Assembly (NCBI GenBank): GCA_025210735.1
Contig: JAOARD010000007.1
Coordinates: 62,001 to 126,000, forward strand
DNA: 64,000 nucleotides
Source of the DNA: Bacteroidales bacterium
GTDB lineage: Bacteria; Bacteroidota; Bacteroidia; Bacteroidales; UBA6680
Direction: 5' to 3'
The notes under the pieces are model-generated. The model was not told the DNA's origin and made no database searches. It was given only the letters and a program-made list of their open reading frames with translations. The position numbers were made by a program, and so were the translations under genes. This document shows, piece after piece, positions 27,410 to 35,208 of the stretch (positions are counted from its first letter, which is position 1; each line of letters opens with the position of its first letter).

Positions 27410-28237
27410 ATGACTACAGAAAACACAAAGAAAACAGAAGAGATTGATTTAGGAGAACTTCTTCTCAGACTTTATGGCTTTATAAGAAGAAATATCTTAA
27501 TATATGGTGCTGCAATTATTATAGGAGGAATTGTAGGATACCTGATCCCTAAAACCACAGCTGTTACTTACTCAACAAAAGCTATTGCAAGTATAAAGTC
27601 TATTGATCCTAATATTGCAAAATCAATTATTGATCAGTTCTCTGATTTTATATCGCTTGAAAAGGATTATTTTGATAGTAATAAAGAGACAATTGGCAAC
27701 ATAAGTAAATTAATTGCTGAAGTTGAATATAAAGATGAAAAGGTATCTTCAGGCACACAAGGTGATGCTTTTTTAAATATTACTGTTAATACAACAATTC
27801 CTGTAGACAGAGAAGTTCTTAAAAACAGTATCATTGATTTCTTTATGCAGAATCCTTTTATTATGGAGGAGTCTGAGATATTCAAAAGACAATCGCCTGA
27901 ACTTATAAATAAGTATGAAGAAGAGATAGCTAAAATAGAACTTCTACAAAAAGAGAGTAAAACTCATAAACGCAATCAGCAAGTTGTAATAGAAAATAAT
28001 AGCAAAAGTCTGAACGAGACAATAATTCAGCTGTTCACTGCAAAACAGTCTATTGAAAAACAAGTAGAGCTGTTTGAACCTGTAAGATTTGTTACTGATT
28101 TTGGTCCGTTTATCTCATCCAAAACTAAAGGTGTAAAGTATGCTATGATGTTTGCTGCACTGCTATTTGCCTTTACATTCTTTACAACTATTATTATATC
28201 ATTAAACAGAAAGATGAAAGCTAAAAATATTAAGTAA
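27410..28237 (+). CDS. Wzz-like two-helix membrane protein
   Basis: A 275-residue protein with two transmembrane helices, near 30-48 (ILIYGAAIIIGGIVGYLIP) and near 243-265. They enclose a periplasmic domain with a coiled-coil segment (about 165-225). This is the topology of polysaccharide co-polymerases such as Wzz/GumC-type chain-length regulators, but no tyrosine-kinase domain follows and no glycan genes are nearby. The assignment is therefore structural only. Confidence 0.6.
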   Translation: MTTENTKKTEEIDLGELLLRLYGFIRRNILIYGAAIIIGGIVGYLIPKTTAVTYSTKAIASIKSIDPNIAKSIIDQFSDFISLEKDYFDSNKETIGNISKLIAEVEYKDEKVSSGTQGDAFLNITVNTTIPVDREVLKNSIIDFFMQNPFIMEESEIFKRQSPELINKYEEEIAKIELLQKESKTHKRNQQVVIENNSKSLNETIIQLFTAKQSIEKQVELFEPVRFVTDFGPFISSKTKGVKYAMMFAALLFAFTFFTTIIISLNRKMKAKNIK

Positions 28238-28239
28238 TC

Positions 28240-28761
28240 ATGATTAGTTATATTAGTATTCTACTATTTACAGTACCTATTGTTGTTCTTGGTACTGTAA
28301 TGATAATTATTATTAGGTTATTCCTGAAAAATGAGAGAGAGAACAGACGTTTAAATACAATTGTTGAGGATAGAAAGATAGCTCTTCCGTTAAAATTTCA
28401 AGCATATGAGAGGCTTGCAATGTTTCTGGAGAGAATTACACCAGAAAACCTTTTAATGCGTATTAATAAGCCAGGAATTAACGCCAGAGAGCTTCAGCAA
28501 CGATGTATTATAAACATAAAAAAAGAGTTTGATCACAATCTATCGCAACAGGTATATGTATCAGTTGACACCTGGTTACATATAAAATCAGCTAAGAATA
28601 AGATAGAGAAGCTGATAAATGAAGTTGGCAGTGAACTAACTCCAAAAGATAATGGAATGAAGTTCTCTACAGAGCTATTAAGTACATATCTTAAAAACCC
28701 GGAAGATCCGGTTGAAAGTGCGAAAAGAATGCTGATAAAAGAGGCTAATACAATGTATTAA
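28240..28761 (+). CDS. DUF7935-type membrane-anchored protein
   Basis: A 173-residue protein with an N-terminal transmembrane helix (about 4-26) and a charged cytoplasmic domain with the stretch LPLKFQAYERLAMFLERITP, typical of a Bacteroidota-restricted family (DUF7935, as I recall it). Function unknown. The start lies 2 nt after the preceding stop, so it is translationally coupled to the Wzz-like gene, which supports a shared envelope role. Confidence 0.65.
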   Translation: MISYISILLFTVPIVVLGTVMIIIIRLFLKNERENRRLNTIVEDRKIALPLKFQAYERLAMFLERITPENLLMRINKPGINARELQQRCIINIKKEFDHNLSQQVYVSVDTWLHIKSAKNKIEKLINEVGSELTPKDNGMKFSTELLSTYLKNPEDPVESAKRMLIKEANTMY

Positions 28762-28781
28762 TCCTATAAAAAAATAGTTTT

Positions 28782-28819
28782 AAAAAAATAAGGTATCCAG
28801 ATCGGATACCTTATTTTTT
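28782..28819. terminator. Bidirectional Rho-independent terminator
   Basis: Perfect 13-bp stem AAATAAGGTATCC (28786-28798) / GGATACCTTATTT (28804-28816) with flanking A and T runs. It separates the convergent DUF7935 unit (+) and the hydrogenase operon (-). Confidence 0.9.
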
Positions 28820-28837
28820 ATCTTTCAGGAGATATTA

Positions 28838-29329
28838 CTACTCCATTTCTTCGTACTCTTCAATAATCTTACGAACTTCATCAGGAGATACTCTACCATA
28901 AGTCTTCTCGCCTACCATTACAACTGGTGCAAGACCACATGCTCCAACACAACGCAGACAACTTATTGAGAATTTTCCATCTTCTGAAGTTTCTCCTACC
29001 TCAAGCTTAAGGATACGCTTAAACTCATCAAGAACTTTCTCTGCACCTCTAACATAACATGCAGTACCAGTACAGATAGAGATAGGATATCTTCCTTTAG
29101 GTTTCATTGTAAAGAACGAGTAGAACGTTACAACACCATAAACCTTAGCAACCGGTATATTAAGCTCTTCAGCAACAACCTCCTGTACCTCAGCTGGTAG
29201 ATACCCAAAGATACTTTGTGCTTTATGAAGAACGTTAATTAACTCTCCCGGATCGTTATTGAATGACTTACAAACCTCTTTTAAGGTTTCCAGGTCTTTC
29301 TTCTTTAATTCTATTTTATATCCAGACAT
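28838..29329 (-). CDS. hndA: NuoE-like subunit of Hnd-type [FeFe] hydrogenase
   Basis: A 163-residue NuoE-family [2Fe-2S] protein: helical N-terminus (SIFGYLPAEVQEVVAEELNI) and a thioredoxin-like domain with ligands CTGTAC (near residue 88) and CLRCVGAC (near 126). It is the last gene of the four-gene operon 33376-28838 and corresponds to HndA/HydC. Together with the NuoF-like subunit it forms the NAD(P)-linked diaphorase half of the hydrogenase. The terminator 19 nt after its stop closes the operon. Confidence 0.9.
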   Translation of the reverse strand: MSGYKIELKKKDLETLKEVCKSFNNDPGELINVLHKAQSIFGYLPAEVQEVVAEELNIPVAKVYGVVTFYSFFTMKPKGRYPISICTGTACYVRGAEKVLDEFKRILKLEVGETSEDGKFSISCLRCVGACGLAPVVMVGEKTYGRVSPDEVRKIIEEYEEME

Positions 29330-29366
29330 AATAATTTCTTTAAATCAAAAATTGAAATACACTTAA

Positions 29367-31148
29367 TTAATCCTCTTTAACACGAATCTCAGGCTTCTTA
29401 CTATCATAATGTGTATGAAGCAGATGATGTGCTTTATCACTCATAGGCTCACCTAAAAAGTTCTTATACAATTCTTGTATATGAGGATTTTCGTGAGATT
29501 TACGTATAGCTTTTCCTTTATCTTCGCGATAAAGAGCCTCTGCACGTTTCTTAAGGATTGTTGAATCGCCATGGTGTAATGGCTGACCACCACCACCAAT
29601 ACATCCACCAGGACATGCCATAATCTCAATTGCATGGAACTCAGACTTTCCTGATCTTATATCCTCAAGAAGTTTACGAGCATTACCAAGACCGTGAGCA
29701 ATACCAATATTCAATTTAAGACCATCAAAATCAACTTCAGCCTTACGGATACCTTCTAAACCACGTAGTTGTTCAAAGTCAACCTTCTCTAATGTTTTAC
29801 CAGTATGTACTTCGTAAGCAGTACGTGTTGCTGCCTCAATTACACCTCCTGTAACACCAAAGATAACTCCCGCACCAGTTGACTCTCCCATAGGAGAATC
29901 AAAATCTTCTTTAGGAAGAGTGTTGATATCCATGTTAGACTGTTTAATAAGGTGTGCTAACTCTCTTGTAGTTATCGCAAAGTCAACATCCGGATTTCCG
30001 TTTGTAGCAAACTCATCGCGCTCTGACTCATATTTCTTAGCAACACATGGCATTATAGAAACAACTACAAGATCTTCTCTCTTTACAGATATCTTATCAG
30101 CAAAGTATGTCTTAGCAATAGCTCCAAACATCTGCTGTGGAGAACGTGCTGTTGAAGGAATCTCTAACATATCAGGAAACTGTGCCTCAAAGAAGTTAAC
30201 CCAACCCGGACAACATGAAGTAAGTATTGGTAACTTAACCTCTTTATCACCAGCAAGGAACTTATTAAGACGTCCTAATAGCTCAGTACCTTCCTCCATA
30301 ATAGTAAGGTCAGCAGCAAAGTCAGTATCAAATACATAATCAAATCCTAATCTGCGTAGTGCAGCAGCCATCTGACCTGTAACAAGTGTTCCTGCTTCCA
30401 TACCAAACTCCTCACCAAGTGCAGCACGTACTGCAGGAGCAGTTTGTACAACAACTTTTTTGTTAGGGTCAGCAAGTGCACGAATAACGTTTGGTGTGTT
30501 ATCAACCTCAGTAAGCGCTCCTGTAGGACAAACTGCAACACACTGTCCGCAATATGTACAAGTAGACTTCTGAAGATCCATCTCAAATGCAGGAGCAACA
30601 ACAGCATCAAAACCTCTGTTTATTGCAAAAAGAGCTCCTACAGTCTGTACGTCGTTACACATAGTCTCACAACGACGACACATAACACACTTATCCATTT
30701 CGCGGATAATTGATGGAGAGTAATCTACTTTATAAGTAGACATCTCTGCATTATCCTGATATGGGATCTCTCTCACACCAAGCTTAACAGCCAAATCCTG
30801 AAGCTCACAATGTCCTGACTTAGCACATGTTAAACAATCTTTTGGGTGATCTGATAATATAAACTCAAGTACAGTTCTGCGGGCATTAATTACACGCATA
30901 CTGCTTGTTCTTACAACCATACCTTCATCTACATTTGTAGAACATGAAGGAGCAAGGTTACGACGTCCCTCTACTTCAACAACACAAATACGACAGCCAC
31001 CCGGCTTGTTCTCGATATTCATGTTATGAAGATCCATATAACATAAAACAGGGATATCTATACCTAATTTTTTTGCAGCCTTATAGATCGTAGTTCCTTT
31101 TTCTACTTCAACTTGTTGGCCATCTATCGTTAATTTTACTAAACTCAT
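29367..31148 (-). CDS. hndD: [FeFe] hydrogenase catalytic subunit, NAD(P)-linked (HndD/HydA type)
   Basis: A 593-residue [FeFe] hydrogenase. Order: an N-terminal plant-type [2Fe-2S] domain; a His-ligated [4Fe-4S] site (HPKDCLTCAKSGHC); a two-cluster ferredoxin domain (CVMCRRC, CTYCGQC); the H-cluster domain; and the C-terminal small-subunit-like tail (SHENPHIQELYKNFLGEP). All three H-cluster signatures are canonical: TSCCPGW (310-316), MPCVAKKYE (from 366, Cys368), and MACPGGC with Cys512 and Cys516. It reversibly makes or oxidises H2 with electrons from the NuoF/NuoE half, likely with ferredoxin, in the cytoplasm. Gene spacing of 18 bp to its upstream neighbour supports a single operon. Confidence 0.94.
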   Translation of the reverse strand: MSLVKLTIDGQQVEVEKGTTIYKAAKKLGIDIPVLCYMDLHNMNIENKPGGCRICVVEVEGRRNLAPSCSTNVDEGMVVRTSSMRVINARRTVLEFILSDHPKDCLTCAKSGHCELQDLAVKLGVREIPYQDNAEMSTYKVDYSPSIIREMDKCVMCRRCETMCNDVQTVGALFAINRGFDAVVAPAFEMDLQKSTCTYCGQCVAVCPTGALTEVDNTPNVIRALADPNKKVVVQTAPAVRAALGEEFGMEAGTLVTGQMAAALRRLGFDYVFDTDFAADLTIMEEGTELLGRLNKFLAGDKEVKLPILTSCCPGWVNFFEAQFPDMLEIPSTARSPQQMFGAIAKTYFADKISVKREDLVVVSIMPCVAKKYESERDEFATNGNPDVDFAITTRELAHLIKQSNMDINTLPKEDFDSPMGESTGAGVIFGVTGGVIEAATRTAYEVHTGKTLEKVDFEQLRGLEGIRKAEVDFDGLKLNIGIAHGLGNARKLLEDIRSGKSEFHAIEIMACPGGCIGGGGQPLHHGDSTILKKRAEALYREDKGKAIRKSHENPHIQELYKNFLGEPMSDKAHHLLHTHYDSKKPEIRVKED

Positions 31149-31166
31149 TCTTGATAACCCTCCAGA

Positions 31167-32960
31167 TTATTTAATGAAAATTGCGTTAAACTTACACTTC
31201 TCAATACAAGCACCACACTTAATACATGTAGTTGTATCGATAATATGAGGTTGCTTTCTCTCTCCCGAGATTGAACCTACAGGACATACTCGCGCACACG
31301 CTGTACAACCAACACAGTTCTCTGCTTCAATCACATACTGCATTAGATCTTTACACACCCCTGCTCTACACTTCTTGTCCTCTACGTGCTCTATATACTC
31401 GTCGTAGAAGTTCTTAATTGTAGATAGTACAGGGTTTGGAGAAGTCTGTCCAAGTCCACAAAGTGAAGTATCTTTAATCACTGTACACATATTCTGTAGC
31501 ATCTCAATATCTTCTTTAGTTCCATTTCCTAAAGAGATTTTATCAAGAGTCTCATACAGACGCTTGTTTCCGATTCTACATGGTGCACACTTACCACATG
31601 ATTCCTCAACAGTAAACTCAAGGTAGAATTTAGCAACAGAAACCATACAGTCGTCTTCATCCATTACAATCATACCACCTGATCCCATCATAGATCCAGC
31701 TGCAGTAAGAGTATCAAAGTCGATAGGAGTATCAAGGTGTTCTTCAGTTAAACATCCTCCTGAAGGACCTCCTGTCTGAACAGCCTTAAATTTCTTACCA
31801 TCTTTAATTCCACCACCAATTTCAAAAATAACCTCACGTAGGGTGATTCCCATAGGAACCTCAATAAGTCCTACGTTGTTAATCTTTCCTGCAAGAGCAA
31901 ATACTTTTGTACCCGTTGATTTCTCAGTACCAATCTTACTAAAGAATTCAGCTCCTTTGTTAATAATTACAGGAATATTAGCGTAAGTCTCAACGTTGTT
32001 TACGTTTGTTGGTTTTCCTTTGTAACCAGACTCAGCCGGGAATGGAGGTTTTACTGTAGGCTCACCACGCTCTCCCTCCATAGAGTGAATAAGCGAAGTC
32101 TCCTCACCACAAACAAATGCACCAGCACCATAACGAAGTTCAATATCAAAATCGAATCCAGAACCCATTATGTCTTTACCTAACATACCAAACTCTCTTG
32201 CCTGATCAATAGCAATCTTAAGACGCTCAATTGCAAGAGGGTACTCAGCACGAATATAGATAAGACCTACTGTTGCACCAATAGAGTATCCGCAAATAGC
32301 CATTGCCTCAAGAACTGAGTGTGGATCTCCCTCAAGGATAGAACGATCCATGAATGCTCCCGGATCTCCCTCATCGGCATTACAAACAACATATTTCTGA
32401 TCAGCATCGTTTTTGCTAGCAATCTCCCACTTTAATCCTGTTGGGAAACCTCCACCTCCACGACCGCGAAGACCAGATTTCTTTATTTCATCAATAACCT
32501 GAGCAGGTGTATACTCTGTTACACTCTTACCAAGTGCAGCGTAACCATCACGAGCAAAATACTCATGTATGTTCTCCGGATCAATAAATCCACAGTTACG
32601 TAAAGCTAAACGAATCTGCTTCTTATAGAATCCCATGTGTTTAGAGTCAGATACAATCTCCTCTTTCTTAGGATCTTTATAAAGCAAACGCTCTACTTTT
32701 CTACCCTTAATAATGTGCTCGTCAATAATCTCTTTTGTATCTTCAGGCGTTACCTGAGTATAGAAAGTGTTATCAGGCATGATTTTTACAATCGGACCTT
32801 TTTCACAAAATCCGAAACATCCTGTAGGAACAACTTGTACATCTTCTGAAAGTTGTTTCTCATCTAACTCTTTCTTTAAGTTCTCAACTATAGTATCGCT
32901 CGCAGAAGCTCTACAGCCGGTACCGGCACATACCAGCATATGCATTTTATATTTTGCCAT
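31167..32960 (-). CDS. hndC: NuoF-like flavoprotein subunit of Hnd-type hydrogenase
   Basis: A 597-residue long NuoF: N-terminal thioredoxin-like [2Fe-2S] domain (CAGTGC near residue 11, GCFGFC near 48), FMN/NADH domain (GLRGRGGGGFPTG, CNADEGDPGAF), [4Fe-4S] site ESCGKCAPC, and a C-terminal ferredoxin domain (CVGCTAC, CIKCGAC). This complete set is what electron-bifurcating HydB/HndC proteins carry, so the complex may couple NAD(P)H and ferredoxin to H2. It lies between the small HndB-like gene and the catalytic subunit. Confidence 0.93.
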   Translation of the reverse strand: MAKYKMHMLVCAGTGCRASASDTIVENLKKELDEKQLSEDVQVVPTGCFGFCEKGPIVKIMPDNTFYTQVTPEDTKEIIDEHIIKGRKVERLLYKDPKKEEIVSDSKHMGFYKKQIRLALRNCGFIDPENIHEYFARDGYAALGKSVTEYTPAQVIDEIKKSGLRGRGGGGFPTGLKWEIASKNDADQKYVVCNADEGDPGAFMDRSILEGDPHSVLEAMAICGYSIGATVGLIYIRAEYPLAIERLKIAIDQAREFGMLGKDIMGSGFDFDIELRYGAGAFVCGEETSLIHSMEGERGEPTVKPPFPAESGYKGKPTNVNNVETYANIPVIINKGAEFFSKIGTEKSTGTKVFALAGKINNVGLIEVPMGITLREVIFEIGGGIKDGKKFKAVQTGGPSGGCLTEEHLDTPIDFDTLTAAGSMMGSGGMIVMDEDDCMVSVAKFYLEFTVEESCGKCAPCRIGNKRLYETLDKISLGNGTKEDIEMLQNMCTVIKDTSLCGLGQTSPNPVLSTIKNFYDEYIEHVEDKKCRAGVCKDLMQYVIEAENCVGCTACARVCPVGSISGERKQPHIIDTTTCIKCGACIEKCKFNAIFIK

Positions 32961-32977
32961 CCGTAGGTTCCTCCTAA

Positions 32978-33376
32978 TTATTTATCGTCAATAGTTTCGT
33001 AATTCTGTGGGATAATACCATCTACAAGCTCACCATTCTTGATGTACTTCTCAATGATCTCATCTGCTTTTTTCACGTCAACATAACCAAATACTATTGG
33101 TTCCTGACCTGGTAGAATAACCTCAATAGTAGGCTCTGCATAACAGTAACCCATATCTCCGGTTTGAGAAACTACCGCCTCTACATTACGTTTTGGCAAC
33201 TCTTCTGCAAAATAGTTGAATACCTCTTTGGCACCTGATGCGATACCACTAGTAGCCATACCAACTTTTACTTGAACGAGGCTCTCAGGGTTATCTCCCT
33301 TTTCCCTCAAATCAATCTTAGACTTAAGCTCTCCAGAGAGCTTTTTTAAGTCAGCAAGCGATTTAATTTTCGACAT
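32978..33376 (-). CDS. hndB: HndB-like thioredoxin-fold protein, cluster ligands mostly lost
   Basis: A 132-residue protein of the HndB family (small thioredoxin-like [2Fe-2S] proteins encoded first in four-gene hydrogenase operons). The fold motifs are present: SGIASGAKEV and a MGYCYAEPTIEVILPG ending. However, the usual Cys before GIASGA reads Ser, and the GCxGxC pair reads GDMGYC, so only one cysteine remains in the whole protein. A [2Fe-2S] cluster is therefore unlikely unless shared. First gene of the operon, 45 nt after a TAnnTTTG box. Confidence 0.82.
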   Translation of the reverse strand: MSKIKSLADLKKLSGELKSKIDLREKGDNPESLVQVKVGMATSGIASGAKEVFNYFAEELPKRNVEAVVSQTGDMGYCYAEPTIEVILPGQEPIVFGYVDVKKADEIIEKYIKNGELVDGIIPQNYETIDDK

Positions 33377-33420
33377 AATAGTACTATTTTATTTACCTCT
33401 TATTTTTGCTATAAGTAATA

Positions 33421-33428
33421 CAAAATTA
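33421..33428 (-). promoter_or_regulatory. -7 box of the four-gene hydrogenase operon
   Basis: On the minus strand the bases read TAATTTTG, a match to TAnnTTTG, 45 nt before the ATG of the HndB-like gene and close to an AGAGGTAA ribosome-binding site. It is preceded by a 26-bp palindrome at 33441-33466. Confidence 0.6.
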
Positions 33429-33440
33429 ATCTTGTTATTT

Positions 33441-33466
33441 ACATCTATATCATATTATACAGATGT
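33441..33466. promoter_or_regulatory. 26-bp palindromic operator candidate
   Basis: A dyad with outer arms ACATCT/AGATGT and 11 of 13 base pairs symmetric. It sits just upstream of the -7 box of the hydrogenase operon, overlapping the expected -33 region. It is a candidate binding site for a repressor or activator of hydrogenase expression. Confidence 0.45.
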
Positions 33467-33474
33467 TCTTTAGC

Positions 33475-34023
33475 TTATTTTATAATTTGTAATTCTTCTA
33501 AATTGGAGTTGATAAATTCTTTAAGATAAGCCACCACCTCTGGAGAACTAACAGGCACATCTCCAAGGGCTTCCTTTACCTCGCGCGAATCAAACACAAA
33601 CTGGTTATCTGATACGCTGTGCGAGTAGATAAATTCTACGTTTGGAGTACCACATACAAGCATTGATACAACCCCTGCTATATCCCCCATAACAGGTCTG
33701 TCTATGTTATCATGAATAAATCTCACAAGTACGTTTGTTCCTTTTCCCAGCTCCGATTCTATCTTCAGATAACCTCCTGCCTGTTCTGCATTTTGCTTAA
33801 AAAGTGATATCCCTAAACCTACCTTACGTGTTGTGCGTGTTGTATAAAACGGATTTATTACCTGCTTTACGGTCTCTTCAGACATTCCGCGCCCATTATC
33901 GCGAATCTCAATATCGTAGTTATTCTCACTTAAATCTTCGTTAACTATTACCTGAACCAGATTAGCTCCGGCTGATACTGAGTTATGAACAATATCCAAT
34001 ATGTGTAGTGACAACTCTTTCAT
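33475..34023 (-). CDS. Stand-alone HATPase protein of the hydrogenase-sensor cassette
   Basis: A 182-residue cytoplasmic protein. Residues about 1-110 are a GHKL ATPase domain with N box (HILDIVHNSVSAGA), G1 box (IRDNGRGMS) and G2 region (TRKVGLGISL), but there is no dimerisation/phospho-acceptor His domain and no sensor domain. Residues 110-182 form a short extra domain with no clear family. It resembles the ATPase-only kinases found next to [FeFe] hydrogenases in Clostridia and Thermotogae. It ends the six-gene cassette; its start is 3 nt after the PHP gene's stop, so translation is coupled. Confidence 0.78.
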   Translation of the reverse strand: MKELSLHILDIVHNSVSAGANLVQVIVNEDLSENNYDIEIRDNGRGMSEETVKQVINPFYTTRTTRKVGLGISLFKQNAEQAGGYLKIESELGKGTNVLVRFIHDNIDRPVMGDIAGVVSMLVCGTPNVEFIYSHSVSDNQFVFDSREVKEALGDVPVSSPEVVAYLKEFINSNLEELQIIK

Positions 34024-34026
34024 TCT

Positions 34027-34767
34027 CTATCTTACAATTACCTCTCTGCCTTCTTCTCCTCTTAGAGCTTTTGCAATTTCATCAAAGTCTGGTCTCTCAA
34101 TGCTAAACTCTGTATAAACATCACCTATATTTTCAAGATAATGCGAATCAGAACTTCTTACTATAGATTTCTCTGTCAGAATTTTATTATTATTTTTCAG
34201 TTCTTCAAGATCAGCAAATTTCGATACCCCTACAGCATCAAAACTCAAACCTTTTGGAAAAAACCCTAACTGGCTAATTATACTGTTTTTAGTTTTATCT
34301 ATATGTGCAGGAAAAAATATTCCGCCCAACTCCTTAACCTTATCTGCTACTTGTTCTACTGACTGATCAAGTGCTGAAAGTAATAACCTCTCCTCCTCAA
34401 AAACAATATCCTCTTTCCTGTCTACAGCTACCTGATATCCAAAATATTTAGGATCGTTCTTAATATCTGGCAAATGATCGTCAAGATAGTTCTGAAAAAG
34501 ACTAAGCTGTACATTACTTTTAAAGAATGCCAGACAGTGTACCTCTTCAGATGTAGTTACCTCTGCACCACACATAACAAACAGACCTTTTTCTGAAGCC
34601 AGTTCAGCAACAAGGTTACATTGTCTGGTGGTATTATGATCAGTTATGCCAATTATATCAAGTTTTCTCTCTTTTGCTCTGGCAACAATATTTGCAGGAG
34701 TCATATCAAGATCTCCACAGGGCGATAATAAAGTGTGTATATGCATATCTGCTCTGTAGAGTCTCAT
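34027..34767 (-). CDS. PHP-domain phosphoesterase-like protein
   Basis: A 246-residue PHP-superfamily protein. The metal-binding motifs are DMHIHT (7-12), ITDHNT (near residue 41), GAEVTTSEEVH, PAHID and SSDSHYLENIG. Related proteins cleave nucleoside or amino-acid phosphates (e.g. 3',5'-nucleoside bisphosphate) or histidinol phosphate; the substrate here is unknown. It sits between a DRTGG-domain gene (4-nt spacing) and the HATPase gene (3-nt spacing), a neighbourhood that recurs near sensory [FeFe] hydrogenases. It may make or remove a small signalling molecule. Confidence 0.78.
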   Translation of the reverse strand: MRLYRADMHIHTLLSPCGDLDMTPANIVARAKERKLDIIGITDHNTTRQCNLVAELASEKGLFVMCGAEVTTSEEVHCLAFFKSNVQLSLFQNYLDDHLPDIKNDPKYFGYQVAVDRKEDIVFEEERLLLSALDQSVEQVADKVKELGGIFFPAHIDKTKNSIISQLGFFPKGLSFDAVGVSKFADLEELKNNNKILTEKSIVRSSDSHYLENIGDVYTEFSIERPDFDEIAKALRGEEGREVIVR

Positions 34768-34771
34768 TTTT

Positions 34772-35107
34772 TTAGCAATTTAACAGGTTATATATTTGCC
34801 CGGCTATATTGTAGGTTGGTAAGCTAGTACCAAGTACCGGAATACCCTCCTCTTCGCAATGCTCAATTGTGTCCTGATCTGGTTTATGGTTATTAACCAA
34901 AACAACTGCTGACAACTCTTTAAGCGAAGCTATAGCTGCAACATTCTTATGAGTTTGTAATGTTATCCATACCTCACCAGATTTACTGTTCCCCATAACA
35001 TCACTCAACAGGTCAGAAACATATCCTCCCGTTATCTCGTTTTCCAGTCCTTTCTCGCCTGAATAAACGATTAAATCCAACTCATTAACTAAATCGACAA
35101 CTTTCAT
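34772..35107 (-). CDS. DRTGG-domain protein (copy 1)
   Basis: A 111-residue protein made of one DRTGG domain, the fold found in the N-terminus of some phosphotransacetylases and near HPr kinase. The pattern ITGGYVSDLLSDVM followed by WITLQTHKN and VVLVNNHKPD fits the family. It is thought to bind a small ligand or act as a protein-interaction domain. It is paralogous to the DRTGG gene at 37016-37360. Its 5' leader is almost identical to that of serA (see 35108-35203), which suggests separate control inside the cassette. Confidence 0.75.
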   Translation of the reverse strand: MKVVDLVNELDLIVYSGEKGLENEITGGYVSDLLSDVMGNSKSGEVWITLQTHKNVAAIASLKELSAVVLVNNHKPDQDTIEHCEEEGIPVLGTSLPTYNIAGQIYNLLNC

Positions 35108-35203
35108 ATGTCTAAATTTGTTTTTTAAAGGTCATATGGAACTCCGCATTATAATCATCCTCGTGTGTGTGAAAATTCCTTCTCATGCTTCGTTTCATCT
35201 GTT
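35108..35203 (-). promoter_or_regulatory. Conserved leader element, copy A
   Basis: About 95 nt directly before the DRTGG start. It shares, by eye, roughly three quarters of its bases (with small indels) with the serA leader at 49989-50085: ACAGATGAAAC at the start, GAGTTCCAT in the middle, and ACAAATT.AGACATATGAAA across the start codon of the downstream gene. It also encloses an 87-nt reading frame (35112-35198, start at 35198, MKRSMRRN and onward) that ends 4 nt before the DRTGG ATG. The indels relative to copy B break that frame there, so an RNA- or DNA-level function is favoured. Confidence 0.55.
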
Positions 35204-35208
35204 ATTAT

